From JANQOZ01 sp045106555 (lineage in GTDB: Bacteria > Pseudomonadota > Gammaproteobacteria > Xanthomonadales > SZUA-38), in NCBI GenBank assembly GCA_045106555.1, contig JBGCET010000003.1, positions 73,249 through 137,248 on the forward strand: a stretch of 64,000 nt of DNA, written 5' to 3'. The notes below the pieces were generated by a model. The model had not been told where the DNA came from and did not search any database. It saw only the letters and a list, made by a program, of their open reading frames with translations. Positions 1-8,672 of the stretch are shown here, piece after piece (position 1 is the first letter of the stretch; each line of letters begins with the position of its first letter). Position numbers and translations under genes: made by a program.

Positions 1-89
1 GCTTTCGCGGCCTTTTTGGTGTCACGCATGGCTTTGCGAAAGTGTCGAAGGTCGTCATCTGACAACTCGAGCATTATTTTCAGCGACAT
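1..89 (-). CDS. N-terminal part of a DUF1232/YkvA-like protein (cut by the window edge)
   Basis: The reading frame starts at the ATG whose complement lies at 87-89 and runs off the left edge without a stop, so only the first 29 residues are visible. A good ribosome-binding sequence (GGGAGA) lies about 6 bases upstream of the start. The visible N-terminus (MSLKIMLELSDDDLRHFRKA) resembles the start of proteobacterial DUF1232 (YkvA-like) proteins, which continue into a small membrane-associated helical domain that is not visible here. The family call rests on this short stretch only. The function of the family is not known to me. Confidence 0.45.
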   Translation of the reverse strand, partial: MSLKIMLELSDDDLRHFRKAMRDTKKAAK

Positions 90-248
90 CGCAGTCTCCC
101 TGATTCAACCTGATGGATAGCTTCAAGCTTACTCTCAGACAGCAGTGATTCGGCTCTGAGCATCCATAATGGGCAATCAATGCAACACGGGATCCCTGCA
201 GGTTGATCTTGACGTCCCTCGTCTCGTTGGCGTACACCCTGAATGAGA

Positions 249-1481
249 TCAGGTCATAAGGCTCGCGACGCGCTCACGTTCAGCCTGCATGGTGGCGATC
301 TGCGGATGGTCCTTATAGCGAGAGATTAATTGATCAAGCACTTTCAGCGCATCAGCATCGCGGCCAAGCTTGTTGGTGAAAATTTGCGCGGTCAGGTACG
401 CATGGCCTACCACGTCTTTGTGGCCCGGAAACTGCCGCACAAATCCTTGAGCCATGGTGATCGCTCGGTGCGAGTCGCCGGCATTCAGCAAGTGTTTGCA
501 AAGGGCCAGGCTGAGGTCGGGGTCGGGCATCAGGAAGTTTTCATCCAGCGCCTGGGCTTGGCCCAACAATTTCAGGCTTTCATCAAATTCGTCATCAGCC
601 AGATGCACTATGAGGCGTTGGCGAATTACCGCCACTTGGCCTTCAGCGTCGTCAGTTTCCACGGCCAGCTGCAGCAAAGCATCGGCTGGCGGCGATAGTG
701 GCCCACGTTCAGCCATGGACCGATGCAATAGTTGGCGGGCTCCATGGGCGTCGCCTTTATCCAGCAGGGCCTGCGCCTGCAGTACCGTCGGGTCGTTCAG
801 CGGTTGCCTGGGGCGCTGGATTCTGAAATCTTCGGTTAGGCCCATGCCAAAATCATCGTGGTACTGGTAGATCACATATCCCAAGAGGTAGAAGATTGCG
901 ACGATGGCGTATCGGCTGACCAATTCGCCGCCCAGACTGCCCACCAGTGGGATGAACGAAAGCAGGGACGCGGCCGCGAAGCTGGCTGCCAGAATTCCGC
1001 CACAGATAGCCAGCAGCATGAGGTAGCGAGAGCCAAGGATTTGGCTGACCGCTATCCAGGTGACGGGGTTAAGCGCCGAAAATAGGTTTTGATCCATTGC
1101 CAGGGCCATCGTGGCCACGGGCAAGATGGCTAGCATTACAGCGAGTGCACACAAGGCCGCGATGACACCCAAATTGATATGAACCAGCGCTACGGGTATG
1201 CCCAGAATTACCCAAAGCAGGAACTGCTGCCAGGCTATTGAGCTGCCCATCTGATCAAAGTATCCGGTCCGGGGTTCAAGGTTCCCGGAAGCTGTGTGAG
1301 TCAGCACGCCATAGGCAAAGTTGTAGGTAGCAACCCAAACCAGACTGCCCAGCAGAAAAAGACCGGAGCACAGCCATCCCAGGAGGCCAAGTACACCAAT
1401 GGCGATGGCGTTTTCTCCCTTCAGGGGGTAAGCCAGTATCTTGGGCACATACTGCCAGAATGGTTCGGCGGGCTGGTTCAT
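249..1481 (-). CDS. Membrane protein with C-terminal TPR-like helical region
   Basis: This 410-residue protein has two parts. Residues about 20-210 hold five or six hydrophobic segments with short loops, as in an integral inner-membrane domain. Residues about 225-405 are soluble and helical, with repeated short alpha-helix pairs resembling tetratricopeptide repeats (for example around ALLDKGDAHGARQLL and ALKVLDQLISRYKDHPQIA). The TPR-like tail would normally mediate protein-protein contacts on the cytoplasmic side. I do not recognise a named family. The gene stands alone on the minus strand, downstream of what looks like a broken response-regulator gene, so the two may once have been functionally linked; that is inference. 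Confidence 0.7.
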   Translation of the reverse strand: MNQPAEPFWQYVPKILAYPLKGENAIAIGVLGLLGWLCSGLFLLGSLVWVATYNFAYGVLTHTASGNLEPRTGYFDQMGSSIAWQQFLLWVILGIPVALVHINLGVIAALCALAVMLAILPVATMALAMDQNLFSALNPVTWIAVSQILGSRYLMLLAICGGILAASFAAASLLSFIPLVGSLGGELVSRYAIVAIFYLLGYVIYQYHDDFGMGLTEDFRIQRPRQPLNDPTVLQAQALLDKGDAHGARQLLHRSMAERGPLSPPADALLQLAVETDDAEGQVAVIRQRLIVHLADDEFDESLKLLGQAQALDENFLMPDPDLSLALCKHLLNAGDSHRAITMAQGFVRQFPGHKDVVGHAYLTAQIFTNKLGRDADALKVLDQLISRYKDHPQIATMQAERERVASLMT

Positions 1482-1507
1482 CCGAAAATTCTACACCGAG
1501 CGAGGCA

Positions 1508-1641
1508 CTAATCGATGTTCTGAAGCCCATTGGCAGCCGCCATCAGCAAGGTTTCTGGATCAAAAGGTTTGTGCAAAAAACCGGCTTACGGCCGTCCAGC
1601 CATTTTTGGCAATGCTTGCTGGCGACGACGGCCGCGAACAT
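1508..1641 (-). pseudogene. Possible remnant of a response-regulator receiver domain (C-terminal end, frameshifted)
   Basis: Reading the minus strand to the TAG at 1508-1510 gives AGFLHKPFDPETLLMAAANG followed by LQNID, which looks like the last helix of a receiver domain with its conserved Lys-Pro. An in-frame stop lies just upstream of this piece. Moving to the neighbouring frame continues the likeness (MFAAVVASKHCQKWLDGRKP), so one frameshift near 1580-1590 would rebuild roughly the last 45 residues of a receiver domain. No clear match continues further upstream and no intact start is visible. It could be a decayed gene, a sequencing error in a real gene, or chance similarity. Confidence 0.35.
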
Positions 1642-1746
1642 GTTGGGCGCATGATCGAAAACTCGCGATAAAAACTCGCCGGTCGCTGATCTTCCTGGTG
1701 CTTTGGCACCCGATTTTTTCTGTCTTATCCTAGAAATGCTGCAACA

Positions 1747-1764
1747 CACCATAGCACTATGGTG
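1747..1764. promoter_or_regulatory. Perfect 8-bp dyad upstream of a secreted-protein gene
   Basis: Two 8-base arms (CACCATAG and CTATGGTG) are perfect inverted copies separated by two bases. The dyad lies about 140 bases upstream of the start at 1905, in the 394-base stretch between the minus-strand genes and the next plus-strand gene. Such a tight palindrome suits a dimeric DNA-binding protein better than a terminator because no T-run follows. The role is inferred only. Apart from this dyad and the receiver-domain remnant I see nothing else in the stretch. Confidence 0.35.
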
Positions 1765-1904
1765 CGACAAAACTCCCGTTGAATAACCGCTGGACGATAG
1801 AAAGTAGGCGTCCCAGCTTCCATCCAGAGCCCAATTGGCGACACCCTCGGCAGGGCAGTACGGCGCCAACGAACACGCTAGAATACGGCGACGGAGGAAA
1901 ACCC

Positions 1905-2279
1905 ATGAAAAAGTATGTGTTCGTGGCGCTCATGGCGCTGGTGTCAACCGGGATTGCCCAACAGGCGCCGGCAAATGGCGAAATGCGAGCCGCAGCAGGT
2001 GGCAGATTTGAGGCTTGGCACCAAGCCAGCATGACCTGGGTAACGCCGGAGAGTTTCTGGCGCCGTTACGCCGAGGGGCGCGGCGGGGTGACCTGGGGCA
2101 GCGGCAGCGAGTATCCGCCTTATGCCCAGGTAAAGGAAACCGACACATTCCTGGTTGAGCTCGATAGCGGCAGTTGTTTGATGATGTTCTGGCACAAACG
2201 CTGGCGCAGAGCCAACGACGTGCGGCGCTGGGATACTCGATTCAATGACGTGGGCGCATGCCCACACGTTTTCAAATAA
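1905..2279 (+). CDS. Small secreted protein of unknown function
   Basis: The start chosen is the ATG at 1905 because GGAGG lies 8 bases upstream. The frame stays open further upstream but has no such signal. The 124-residue product begins with a clear Sec signal peptide (MKKYVFVALMALVSTGIAQQ), so it is probably exported. The mature part is rich in Trp and Arg, with two Cys near the C-terminus (SGSCLMMFW and VGACPHVF) that could form a disulphide. I do not recognise a family. The following gene starts 30 bases downstream on the same strand and could be co-transcribed. Confidence 0.7.
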   Translation: MKKYVFVALMALVSTGIAQQAPANGEMRAAAGGRFEAWHQASMTWVTPESFWRRYAEGRGGVTWGSGSEYPPYAQVKETDTFLVELDSGSCLMMFWHKRWRRANDVRRWDTRFNDVGACPHVFK

Positions 2280-2309
2280 CCGACCCACATAAAGAAAGAG
2301 AGGGCCACC

Positions 2310-3356
2310 ATGAGTCAGCCTCAACTAGAGTTAGCCGGTTCACGCCAGTTCACCAGTTGGCTGCAGGAATCCGGCGGCGCGCTGGCTTTTTCCACCTACC
2401 AAGCGGGCAAGCTGTTCTTGATCGGGCTTCAGCCTGACGGACGCTTGTCCGTGTTCGAGCGAACCTTCGCCCGCTGTATGGGGCTGGCTGTTCAGGGAGA
2501 CACGCTGTGGGTGAGTACGCTTTATCAGCTTTGGCGGTTTGAAAACGCCCTTGCTCCCGGTGCCAATCATCAAGGCTATGATCGGCTTTACGTGCCACAA
2601 ATGGGATATACCACTGGAGATGTGGACGTTCACGATGTGGCGGTCACTGCCGATCAATCCCCCGTGTTTGTCAACACGCTATTTAGCTGCCTGGCAGCGC
2701 CGGATGAAAAATACAGTTTCCGCGAAGTCTGGCGACCGCCGTTTGTTTCTCGTTTGGCGGCGGAAGACCGTTGCCACCTCAATGGGTTGGCCATGCGAGA
2801 CGGTCGTCCAGCGTATGTCACCTGCGTTGCTGCCACAGACGTTAACGAGGGTTGGCGAGACCATCGTCAAAAGGGTGGGGTTGTTATCTGCGTGGAAGAC
2901 AATGAGACGGTGTGTGCCGGCTTGTCTATGCCACACTCGCCGCGCTGGCATGACGACAAGCTGTGGCTGCATAATTCGGGCACGGGTGAATTTGGCTTTG
3001 TCGATCTGGAGCGGGGTTGTTTTGAGCCTGTTGCGTTTTGCCCGGGCTATCTGCGCGGACTGAGTTTCAGCGGTGACTTTGCCGTTGCCGGGTTGTCCAA
3101 GGCCCGTGGTAATAAAACGTTTTCTGGATTGGCATTGGATGATGGGCTGGCGTCGCGCAATGCCAGCGCGCGCTGTGCTTTGCAGGTGATCGATCTTAAG
3201 CGGGGTGATGTTGTTCATGAGCTCCGTATCGAGGGGGTTGTGGAAGAACTCTTTGACGTGATGACGCTACCGGGGGTAGCCCGGCCCATGGCGCTGGGTT
3301 TCAAGACCGACGAAATCCGAAGAGTGTTGTCGTTGCCACCGGATGCCGCAGGCTGA
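2310..3356 (+). CDS. TIGR03032-family protein
   Basis: The 348-residue product matches the pattern of the TIGR03032 family. It opens with FTSWLQESGGALAFSTYQAG, then FARCMGLAV, LWVSTLYQLWRFEN, and a DVDVHDVAV segment followed by VFVNTLFSCLA, and later HNSGTGEFGFVDLE. These segments are spaced like the blades of a beta-propeller, the fold expected for this family. There is no signal peptide, so it is probably cytoplasmic. A good ribosome-binding site (AAAGAGAGG) precedes the ATG. The biochemical role of the family is not established to my knowledge; members are often found near carbohydrate or TPR proteins. Confidence 0.8.
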   Translation: MSQPQLELAGSRQFTSWLQESGGALAFSTYQAGKLFLIGLQPDGRLSVFERTFARCMGLAVQGDTLWVSTLYQLWRFENALAPGANHQGYDRLYVPQMGYTTGDVDVHDVAVTADQSPVFVNTLFSCLAAPDEKYSFREVWRPPFVSRLAAEDRCHLNGLAMRDGRPAYVTCVAATDVNEGWRDHRQKGGVVICVEDNETVCAGLSMPHSPRWHDDKLWLHNSGTGEFGFVDLERGCFEPVAFCPGYLRGLSFSGDFAVAGLSKARGNKTFSGLALDDGLASRNASARCALQVIDLKRGDVVHELRIEGVVEELFDVMTLPGVARPMALGFKTDEIRRVLSLPPDAAG

Positions 3357-3440
3357 CTGTCGCCCAAGCGGGGTTAGAAGAACTGTTTTGAACTGCTCTG
3401 GAGCGTTTTGGAAGCGCCCAGTCAAAAGGGAGTTTGACCG

Positions 3441-3677
3441 ATGATTGACGTTTTTAGAATCATGGGCTTTTTGCTGATTCTGTCTGGCATTTTAGTCATC
3501 ATGACCTGGCTAATTGAGCCTTTGCGCGCGCTGTGGCCGCTATTGCTGGCGTTGCCAACGCCAGTACTGATCGGCATTGGCGTGGCCGCGGCAGGGCTAT
3601 TGCTGCTGATGGCGTCGCTGATTTGGGAGAGAACCAAAGATCGCGAGAATGAAAAACATATGCTGGAGCAAGACTGA
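3441..3677 (+). CDS. Small two-helix membrane protein
   Basis: This 78-residue protein has two hydrophobic helices (about residues 5-27 and 31-60) joined by a short loop with a proline, then a charged tail (WERTKDRENEKHMLEQD). It is preceded by GGGAG at a normal distance. Its TGA stop overlaps the ATG of the next gene (TGATG at 3675-3679), so translation of the two is probably coupled. That pairing with a YbjQ-type protein is the only clue to function. I do not recognise a named family. Confidence 0.75.
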   Translation: MIDVFRIMGFLLILSGILVIMTWLIEPLRALWPLLLALPTPVLIGIGVAAAGLLLLMASLIWERTKDRENEKHMLEQD

Positions 3678-4009
3678 TGGCCGGACTACTGATCGTAACC
3701 ACCGATTTTGTCGCAGGAAAAAAAATTGACAGTACCCTGGGTGTAGCGCGTGGAAGCACCATACGTACCAAACACGTGGGCAAAGACTTTATGGCAGGTC
3801 TGCGCACACTGGTTGGTGGTGAGCTGAAGGAATACAGCGAAATGTTGGTTGAGTCTCGGGCCCAGGCGTTGAGCCGAATGGAGGAGCAGGCGCTGAAAAT
3901 GGGCGCCGATGCGGTTGTCGGGGTGCGTTTCGTCACTTCTCAGGTTATGGCCGGTGCGGCGGAACTGCTGGCGTACGGCACTGCCGTTACCCTCAGCGAC
4001 GAGGGATGA
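3677..4009 (+). CDS. YbjQ/UPF0145-family protein
   Basis: The 110-residue product shows the family's hallmarks: an N-terminal beta strand leading to TTDFVAGKKIDSTLGVARGS, the central LVGGELKEYSEML with acidic and Tyr residues, and the C-terminal GADAVVGVRFVTSQ. The length fits the family, whose members assemble into small oligomers and have been described as heavy-metal-binding-like, although the function is not proven. The start codon overlaps the stop of the preceding small membrane-protein gene, and the stop overlaps an ATG of the next gene, so 3441-4494 looks like one translationally coupled operon. Confidence 0.85.
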   Translation: MAGLLIVTTDFVAGKKIDSTLGVARGSTIRTKHVGKDFMAGLRTLVGGELKEYSEMLVESRAQALSRMEEQALKMGADAVVGVRFVTSQVMAGAAELLAYGTAVTLSDEG

Positions 4010-4011
4010 CC

Positions 4012-4494
4012 ATGAAGACTTTAACGGGAGCGGTGGTGCTGATTGGAGTGCTCTTCGCCTTCACTACCGGAACCGCCGCAGAAAAACTCTACAAGTGGGT
4101 AGACGCCAACGGCAACGTACACTTTTCTGATCGACCACCTGAAGCATCCACCGACGCGCAAGAAATTGAAGTGGACGCCGAAATCAGCGCCGACCGTCAG
4201 CGCGAAGCACTGAACCGGCAACGTGCCACTCAGACTGCCGTGAGCCAACGCCAGCTGGCCAAAATCGAACGGGCCAAAGAAGATGCCCGGTTGACCCAGG
4301 AGCGCCAGAAAACCGCGGCGGAAAGCCAGATTCGCTGCGCACAGGCTCGATCTAATCTTGCTGTGGTTGAGCGCGCGGCCCCGGCGTATTCCGTCAACGA
4401 CGCCGGTCAACGAGAATATTTAGAGGACGCGGGCAGAGACCAAAAACTGGCTCAGTTTCGGCAAGCGATCCGCCAGTTTTGTGACAAGGGATAA
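4012..4494 (+). CDS. DUF4124 domain-containing exported protein
   Basis: The start at 4012 is preferred because GAGGGA lies 5 bases upstream; an ATG at 4006 overlapping the previous stop is the alternative. Residues 1-23 form a signal peptide ending near GTAAEKL. Next comes the DUF4124 signature, LYKWVDANGNVHFSDRPP, then a long charged helical region (about residues 60-120) likely to be a coiled coil. DUF4124 proteins are periplasmic or envelope-associated in Gammaproteobacteria and have no proven activity. The gene ends 3 bases before glmU, so it may be transcribed with it, though glmU is usually independent. Confidence 0.8.
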   Translation: MKTLTGAVVLIGVLFAFTTGTAAEKLYKWVDANGNVHFSDRPPEASTDAQEIEVDAEISADRQREALNRQRATQTAVSQRQLAKIERAKEDARLTQERQKTAAESQIRCAQARSNLAVVERAAPAYSVNDAGQREYLEDAGRDQKLAQFRQAIRQFCDKG

Positions 4495-4497
4495 GTC

Positions 4498-5868
4498 ATG
4501 AGTTCAAATTTACATGTTGTCATTTTGGCGGCCGGGCAGGGCAAACGTATGCGTAGCCCGTTGCCCAAAGTTTTGCAGCCCGTTGCTGGTCAGCCTTTGT
4601 TAGGCCACGTTATTGGCATTGCGCGAAGCTTGGATCCTGTCGCAGTGCACGTGGTCTACGGTCATGGTGCCGAGAAGGTGAAAGAGGCATTTGCCCATCA
4701 GCCTGATCTGCACTGGGCGTTGCAGGAGCAACAGCTTGGCACCGGCCACGCGGTGCAGATGGCGCTACCGGATATTCCTGATGGCGCCATGGTTCTGGTG
4801 CTGCTTGGTGATGCGCCATTAATGACGTCCGATTCTCTGCGACAGGTGCTTAACGACGCGAATGACGGTCTGGGCGTATTATCCGCCCGGGTGGGTGATG
4901 CATTCGGTTACGGGCGCATTGTGCGAGCAATGGACGGCCAGCTGGAGCGCATCGTAGAACAAAAAGATGCTGACGAAACTGAGCTGGCAATTCACGAGGT
5001 AAACAGTGGTGTGATTGCAGCGCCTGCCCAAAGTCTTCGGTGCTGGCTGGGTCAGGTAGACCAAGGCAACGCCCAGGGCGAGTTTTACCTCACCGACTGT
5101 GTTGCAATAGCTCGGGCGGCTGGCGCTAGGGTGAGCGCAACCGTGGCGGGACATGCGGATGAAATTTTGGGCGCGAACGACCGTTGGCAGCTGGCGGAGC
5201 TGGAGCGCTTGTATCAGCGCCGTCAGGTGGCTGCGTTGTGTTACGACGGCGCCACGGTGATGGACCCGTCGCGGGTTGACGTGCGCGGCTCGGTCACGGT
5301 AGACGAAGAGGTAGTCATCGACGTCAACACCATTTTTGAAGGTGAGGTGGTGCTGGGTGCAGGGGTCAGAATTGGCGCCGGGTGTGTCATCCGTGACAGT
5401 CAGCTTGGGCCTGGTACCCGCGTTGCGCCTTACAGTGTTCTTGAAGGCGTGCAGACGGCCGGTGATTGCGACATCGGACCCTTCGCGAGGCTTCGTCAGG
5501 GCACCCGCCTGGGACGACAAACCAAAGTCGGTAACTTTGTTGAAACGAAAAAAGCGGAGCTGGGTGACGGCAGTAAGGCCAGTCACCTGTCCTATCTGGG
5601 CGATGCGAAAATTGGCCAGCAGGTCAACATCGGCGCCGGCACCATCACCTGCAATTATGATGGCGTCAACAAGCACCTGACGGTGATTGAGGACGGCGTG
5701 TTTGTCGGTTCTGACACCCAACTGGTGGCTCCGGTGACGGTAGGCGCTGGCGCTACTCTGGGCGCCGGAACCACATTAACCCACGATGCGCCCACCGACT
5801 CGTTAACCATTTCCAGGGTGCGACAAACAGTGATTGAGGGTTGGCAAAAGCCGGTCAAAAAATCGTGA
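4498..5868 (+). CDS. glmU: Bifunctional UDP-GlcNAc pyrophosphorylase / glucosamine-1-phosphate N-acetyltransferase
   Basis: GlmU makes UDP-N-acetylglucosamine for peptidoglycan and lipopolysaccharide in two steps: acetylation of glucosamine-1-phosphate, then uridylyl transfer. The 456-residue length is typical. The N-terminal half is a nucleotidyltransferase with the signature LAAGQGKRMRSPLPKVL (residues about 10-26) and GTGHAVQMALP. The C-terminal half is a left-handed beta helix made of hexapeptide repeats, with the acetyl-acceptor region NFVETKKAELGDGSKASHLS and the substrate segment GTITCNYDGVNKH. All expected catalytic blocks are present. It directly follows the DUF4124 gene; the next gene converges on it. 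Confidence 0.98.
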   Translation: MSSNLHVVILAAGQGKRMRSPLPKVLQPVAGQPLLGHVIGIARSLDPVAVHVVYGHGAEKVKEAFAHQPDLHWALQEQQLGTGHAVQMALPDIPDGAMVLVLLGDAPLMTSDSLRQVLNDANDGLGVLSARVGDAFGYGRIVRAMDGQLERIVEQKDADETELAIHEVNSGVIAAPAQSLRCWLGQVDQGNAQGEFYLTDCVAIARAAGARVSATVAGHADEILGANDRWQLAELERLYQRRQVAALCYDGATVMDPSRVDVRGSVTVDEEVVIDVNTIFEGEVVLGAGVRIGAGCVIRDSQLGPGTRVAPYSVLEGVQTAGDCDIGPFARLRQGTRLGRQTKVGNFVETKKAELGDGSKASHLSYLGDAKIGQQVNIGAGTITCNYDGVNKHLTVIEDGVFVGSDTQLVAPVTVGAGATLGAGTTLTHDAPTDSLTISRVRQTVIEGWQKPVKKS

Positions 5869-5915
5869 CGTCACAACGGCTCCCGCAAAAAAAACCCGTA
5901 TTGACAATGGAAGGG

Positions 5916-8549
5916 CTATCGTTCGAAACCATTGAGAAATAGTGGGTCAGGGCGCACCGGGCCAACAGCCACCGTCACGGTGGCCGGGGTAAAATTGCCC
6001 TGGTTGTCGGAGGCCCAGTAGCGGAAGCTGTCGGTGCCCACGAAATCATAGTCTGGCCGGTACAGCACCGTGCCATCACCGTTATCGAACACCAGGCCAT
6101 GAATAGGCTGAAGCAATCCGTCCACGCTGATCGGGTTGCCTTCTGGGTCACTGTCATTGCTAACAAGGTTGATGACCACGGATTGGTCGGTCGAGGTATT
6201 GGCCACGTCATCGACTGCCACCGGCGGCAGGCTGGCAAGGTCAATCGTTCCGCGCTGGAATGCGTCGGACCAGGCAAAAAACTGATTGCCCAATAAGTTA
6301 TCAACCTGCGGACCCAGGCGGGTTTTCAGACCCATTTTATGTACCTGGCCGGTTGCCCGGTCGGTAAAATATTCCTCTTCCACGGCGTAGGCGTCGCCGC
6401 CGGCGGTGCGGTAATACCCGTCTTCGGCACAGATGGTAATCATGTCGAACACCGGTGTGCCAATGCTATCGGTGCCGCCGGGGATGGGCGTGCTGCCAAT
6501 GCTGTCCTGTTTGCTACCGGTGTAAACCACCCCAGAGCCGGCGCTGGTGGCCGGTGACAGAAATTCCAGCGGCAAGTTGTCCAGGTTAACTTGGAAACGC
6601 CCGGGCACCAGATCTGCACTGGTTAGCAGTTGGTCCAGTGCCGGATCGTAGTTTTCGTAGGCATTGGCCACGTCGTTCATGGTGATATCAATGGTGACGT
6701 ACTGGTTAGCGTCAGGCTGGATATTGGGGTCGGTAAAATCCTTCGCCAGACCAATGCCCGTCTCGAAATTGGTGATGGTTGCCCGGTGGATCACCATGTC
6801 TGAAGTGTTGGTGCCGAAATCGATACCAAAGGCCGCTTCGCTGAAAGGCTCAGGCGCTTTTCCCACAACGTCAAAGTCTTCCAGCAGGTAATGAGATGTG
6901 TATTCCAGCGCCGCTCCGGCCTGCACCTCCCAGGCAAGAAATTGAGTGAGATGAGAGTGAATATCATGTTGCTGGTTGGGATTAGCCTTCACCACATACA
7001 GGCCAACGGTGCTGGCGAAACTCTCGTTGCCGTGAAACCCTAATATGGGGGCGTCATCGGGAGCAGACTGGCCGTTTCGACGTAACGCCTCAGGAAGGGT
7101 GAAGGCCTGGTTGTCAAACCCCAGCATGCCGGCGCCGCGGTGCAGGTAAACAAAGCCGTGGTTCACGCTGGCCGCGATGTTGCCAACACTTTTTACCATC
7201 CGGCCCTGGAACCAAAATCCATCGCCGGTGCGTCCCATATCAAACAGCTCTACATCATTGCCATTTTTGGGATTGAACGCCCTGTTGCCCTCGGCCTTAA
7301 TGGCGATGTTGTGGGTCCAGCTGCCAATTTCATTGCCGGTTTCGGCGACAAAGCCTGCGCCGAAGGTGTCAAACGAGGCGTTGTTGTGAAAGATCGCGTT
7401 ACTGTCGTGATGTACATACCCCCATCCCGGAGAATCGAATACGGCATTACCAATCACAACAGCAGGGTTCCGTGGGTCGGAAATGCCGGCGCGATGAATG
7501 TGGAATGGATACCGACCCCGCACGTTGCTGTCGGCAGCGATAGAGCCAAAATCGGCGGCCTCCAGGCTGAGAAAAGCTTTACTGGTTCGTCCAAGATGCT
7601 GAAAGGCGGCGTAGCGCACGTCTATATTGTCGTTATTGACGAACATCACATGACCGCGACGCTCTCGAGAAACCTGGGGGTTCTGGGTTGCTATGGTGAC
7701 ATTGCGGGAATAGTTGGCGACTGAAGTCTTCAAATCAGCCCTTGGCGCCCCATGGCTGTAAACCAGTGCGGGAGTAAAGCTCACCTGCGCGCCGACAACG
7801 GCGGTAACGGTAACCACCTCATCTTCGGTGCCAAAATAGCGTACCTCACGGAGGGAATTATCCCAGCGCCAGCCCGAATAGTGGGTGCCGGCAATTACCA
7901 GAGTGTCGCCAACCTCCCAGTTCACGGGTGCTTGGGCCATCTGGATGGCGGTATCGCCTGCCACAGGGTCTACGGCCACTTTACCGTGGACCGTTTTTGC
8001 TGCACCGTGGATACGTACTTCGCCACTGGCAACCACTCCGCGCCCCATTAGCGCCGGGTCACCCGCAGGATCCAGGTTGCCGTTATCCGCGATGAGTATT
8101 TCCACCTGCACGTTGGCCGCAATGGGGGCGGAGAGCTGGCCAATCAGTAACAATCCTGCAGCGTCTACGGTCAGGGTGTCCAGCACCAGCCGGGAGCTTT
8201 GGGTGGTGGAAAACTGCAGCGTACCCTCGACGCTCACCTGCCCAAGCGCAACATCACTGACCGCATCGTAAGTCAGCGAAAAACCGGCGGGTATCAGGAC
8301 GTTGCTGCCAGCAGCGGGTACCTGGCCGGTTGACCAGTTTGTTGGGTCAAACCACGAGCCGCTGGCGTTGGCGGTGACATCAGGCGCGCCCTTCTGGACC
8401 AGGTGGTGATGGGCATGAACCTCCCAGTGCTCAGTTTTAGGCTCGGACACAGCATTTTGCGCGAACGCCGATTTAATCAGCATTTGCTCGCTGCTGACCG
8501 TCAGGGTCAGGGACAGTACGGTCAGCACCAATAAAGGATGAGGCTTCAT
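5916..8549 (-). CDS. Large secreted G8-domain / parallel beta-helix protein with C-terminal FxxGFE tail
   Basis: Upstream starts are possible (the frame is open to 8663), but the ATG at 8549 begins a clear signal peptide (MKPHPLLVLTVLSLTLTVSS), giving 877 residues. After the signal comes a G8 domain (residues about 50-190: GSWFDPTNWSTGQVP, NVLIPAGFSLTYD, LQFSTTQSSRL). A long beta-helix region with many Asn/Gly turns follows, including repeated histidines (PFHIHRAGISD, GYVHHDSNAIFHN). G8 proteins include the animal hyaluronan-degrading CEMIP family, so a role in binding or cutting a polysaccharide is plausible. Residues about 775-860 form a cadherin/Ig-like domain (DDVANTSTDQSVVINLVSND). The last residues, DPLFLNGFER, match a C-terminal FxxGFE motif seen on many secreted gammaproteobacterial proteins and thought to be a sorting tail. 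Confidence 0.8.
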   Translation of the reverse strand: MKPHPLLVLTVLSLTLTVSSEQMLIKSAFAQNAVSEPKTEHWEVHAHHHLVQKGAPDVTANASGSWFDPTNWSTGQVPAAGSNVLIPAGFSLTYDAVSDVALGQVSVEGTLQFSTTQSSRLVLDTLTVDAAGLLLIGQLSAPIAANVQVEILIADNGNLDPAGDPALMGRGVVASGEVRIHGAAKTVHGKVAVDPVAGDTAIQMAQAPVNWEVGDTLVIAGTHYSGWRWDNSLREVRYFGTEDEVVTVTAVVGAQVSFTPALVYSHGAPRADLKTSVANYSRNVTIATQNPQVSRERRGHVMFVNNDNIDVRYAAFQHLGRTSKAFLSLEAADFGSIAADSNVRGRYPFHIHRAGISDPRNPAVVIGNAVFDSPGWGYVHHDSNAIFHNNASFDTFGAGFVAETGNEIGSWTHNIAIKAEGNRAFNPKNGNDVELFDMGRTGDGFWFQGRMVKSVGNIAASVNHGFVYLHRGAGMLGFDNQAFTLPEALRRNGQSAPDDAPILGFHGNESFASTVGLYVVKANPNQQHDIHSHLTQFLAWEVQAGAALEYTSHYLLEDFDVVGKAPEPFSEAAFGIDFGTNTSDMVIHRATITNFETGIGLAKDFTDPNIQPDANQYVTIDITMNDVANAYENYDPALDQLLTSADLVPGRFQVNLDNLPLEFLSPATSAGSGVVYTGSKQDSIGSTPIPGGTDSIGTPVFDMITICAEDGYYRTAGGDAYAVEEEYFTDRATGQVHKMGLKTRLGPQVDNLLGNQFFAWSDAFQRGTIDLASLPPVAVDDVANTSTDQSVVINLVSNDSDPEGNPISVDGLLQPIHGLVFDNGDGTVLYRPDYDFVGTDSFRYWASDNQGNFTPATVTVAVGPVRPDPLFLNGFER

Positions 8550-8672
8550 GGGCAGTACTTCGCAGGTTGGGACTAACGGAAATTTAGCAGATGCACTCAA
8601 TGGTAGGCAGGACGGACCTCTTTGCGACCGACAGGTGGCATTGAACGACGGGCATGCGGTCAATAATGGGCG

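Noticed and set aside
55..237. 60-residue open frame on the minus strand overlapping the partial DUF1232 gene
   Set aside because: No clear ribosome-binding site, no resemblance to a family, and it runs into the better-supported start at 89 in another frame.
4879..5721. 280-residue open frame antisense to glmU
   Set aside because: It lies wholly inside glmU, which is certain; composition is that of a complementary-strand shadow.
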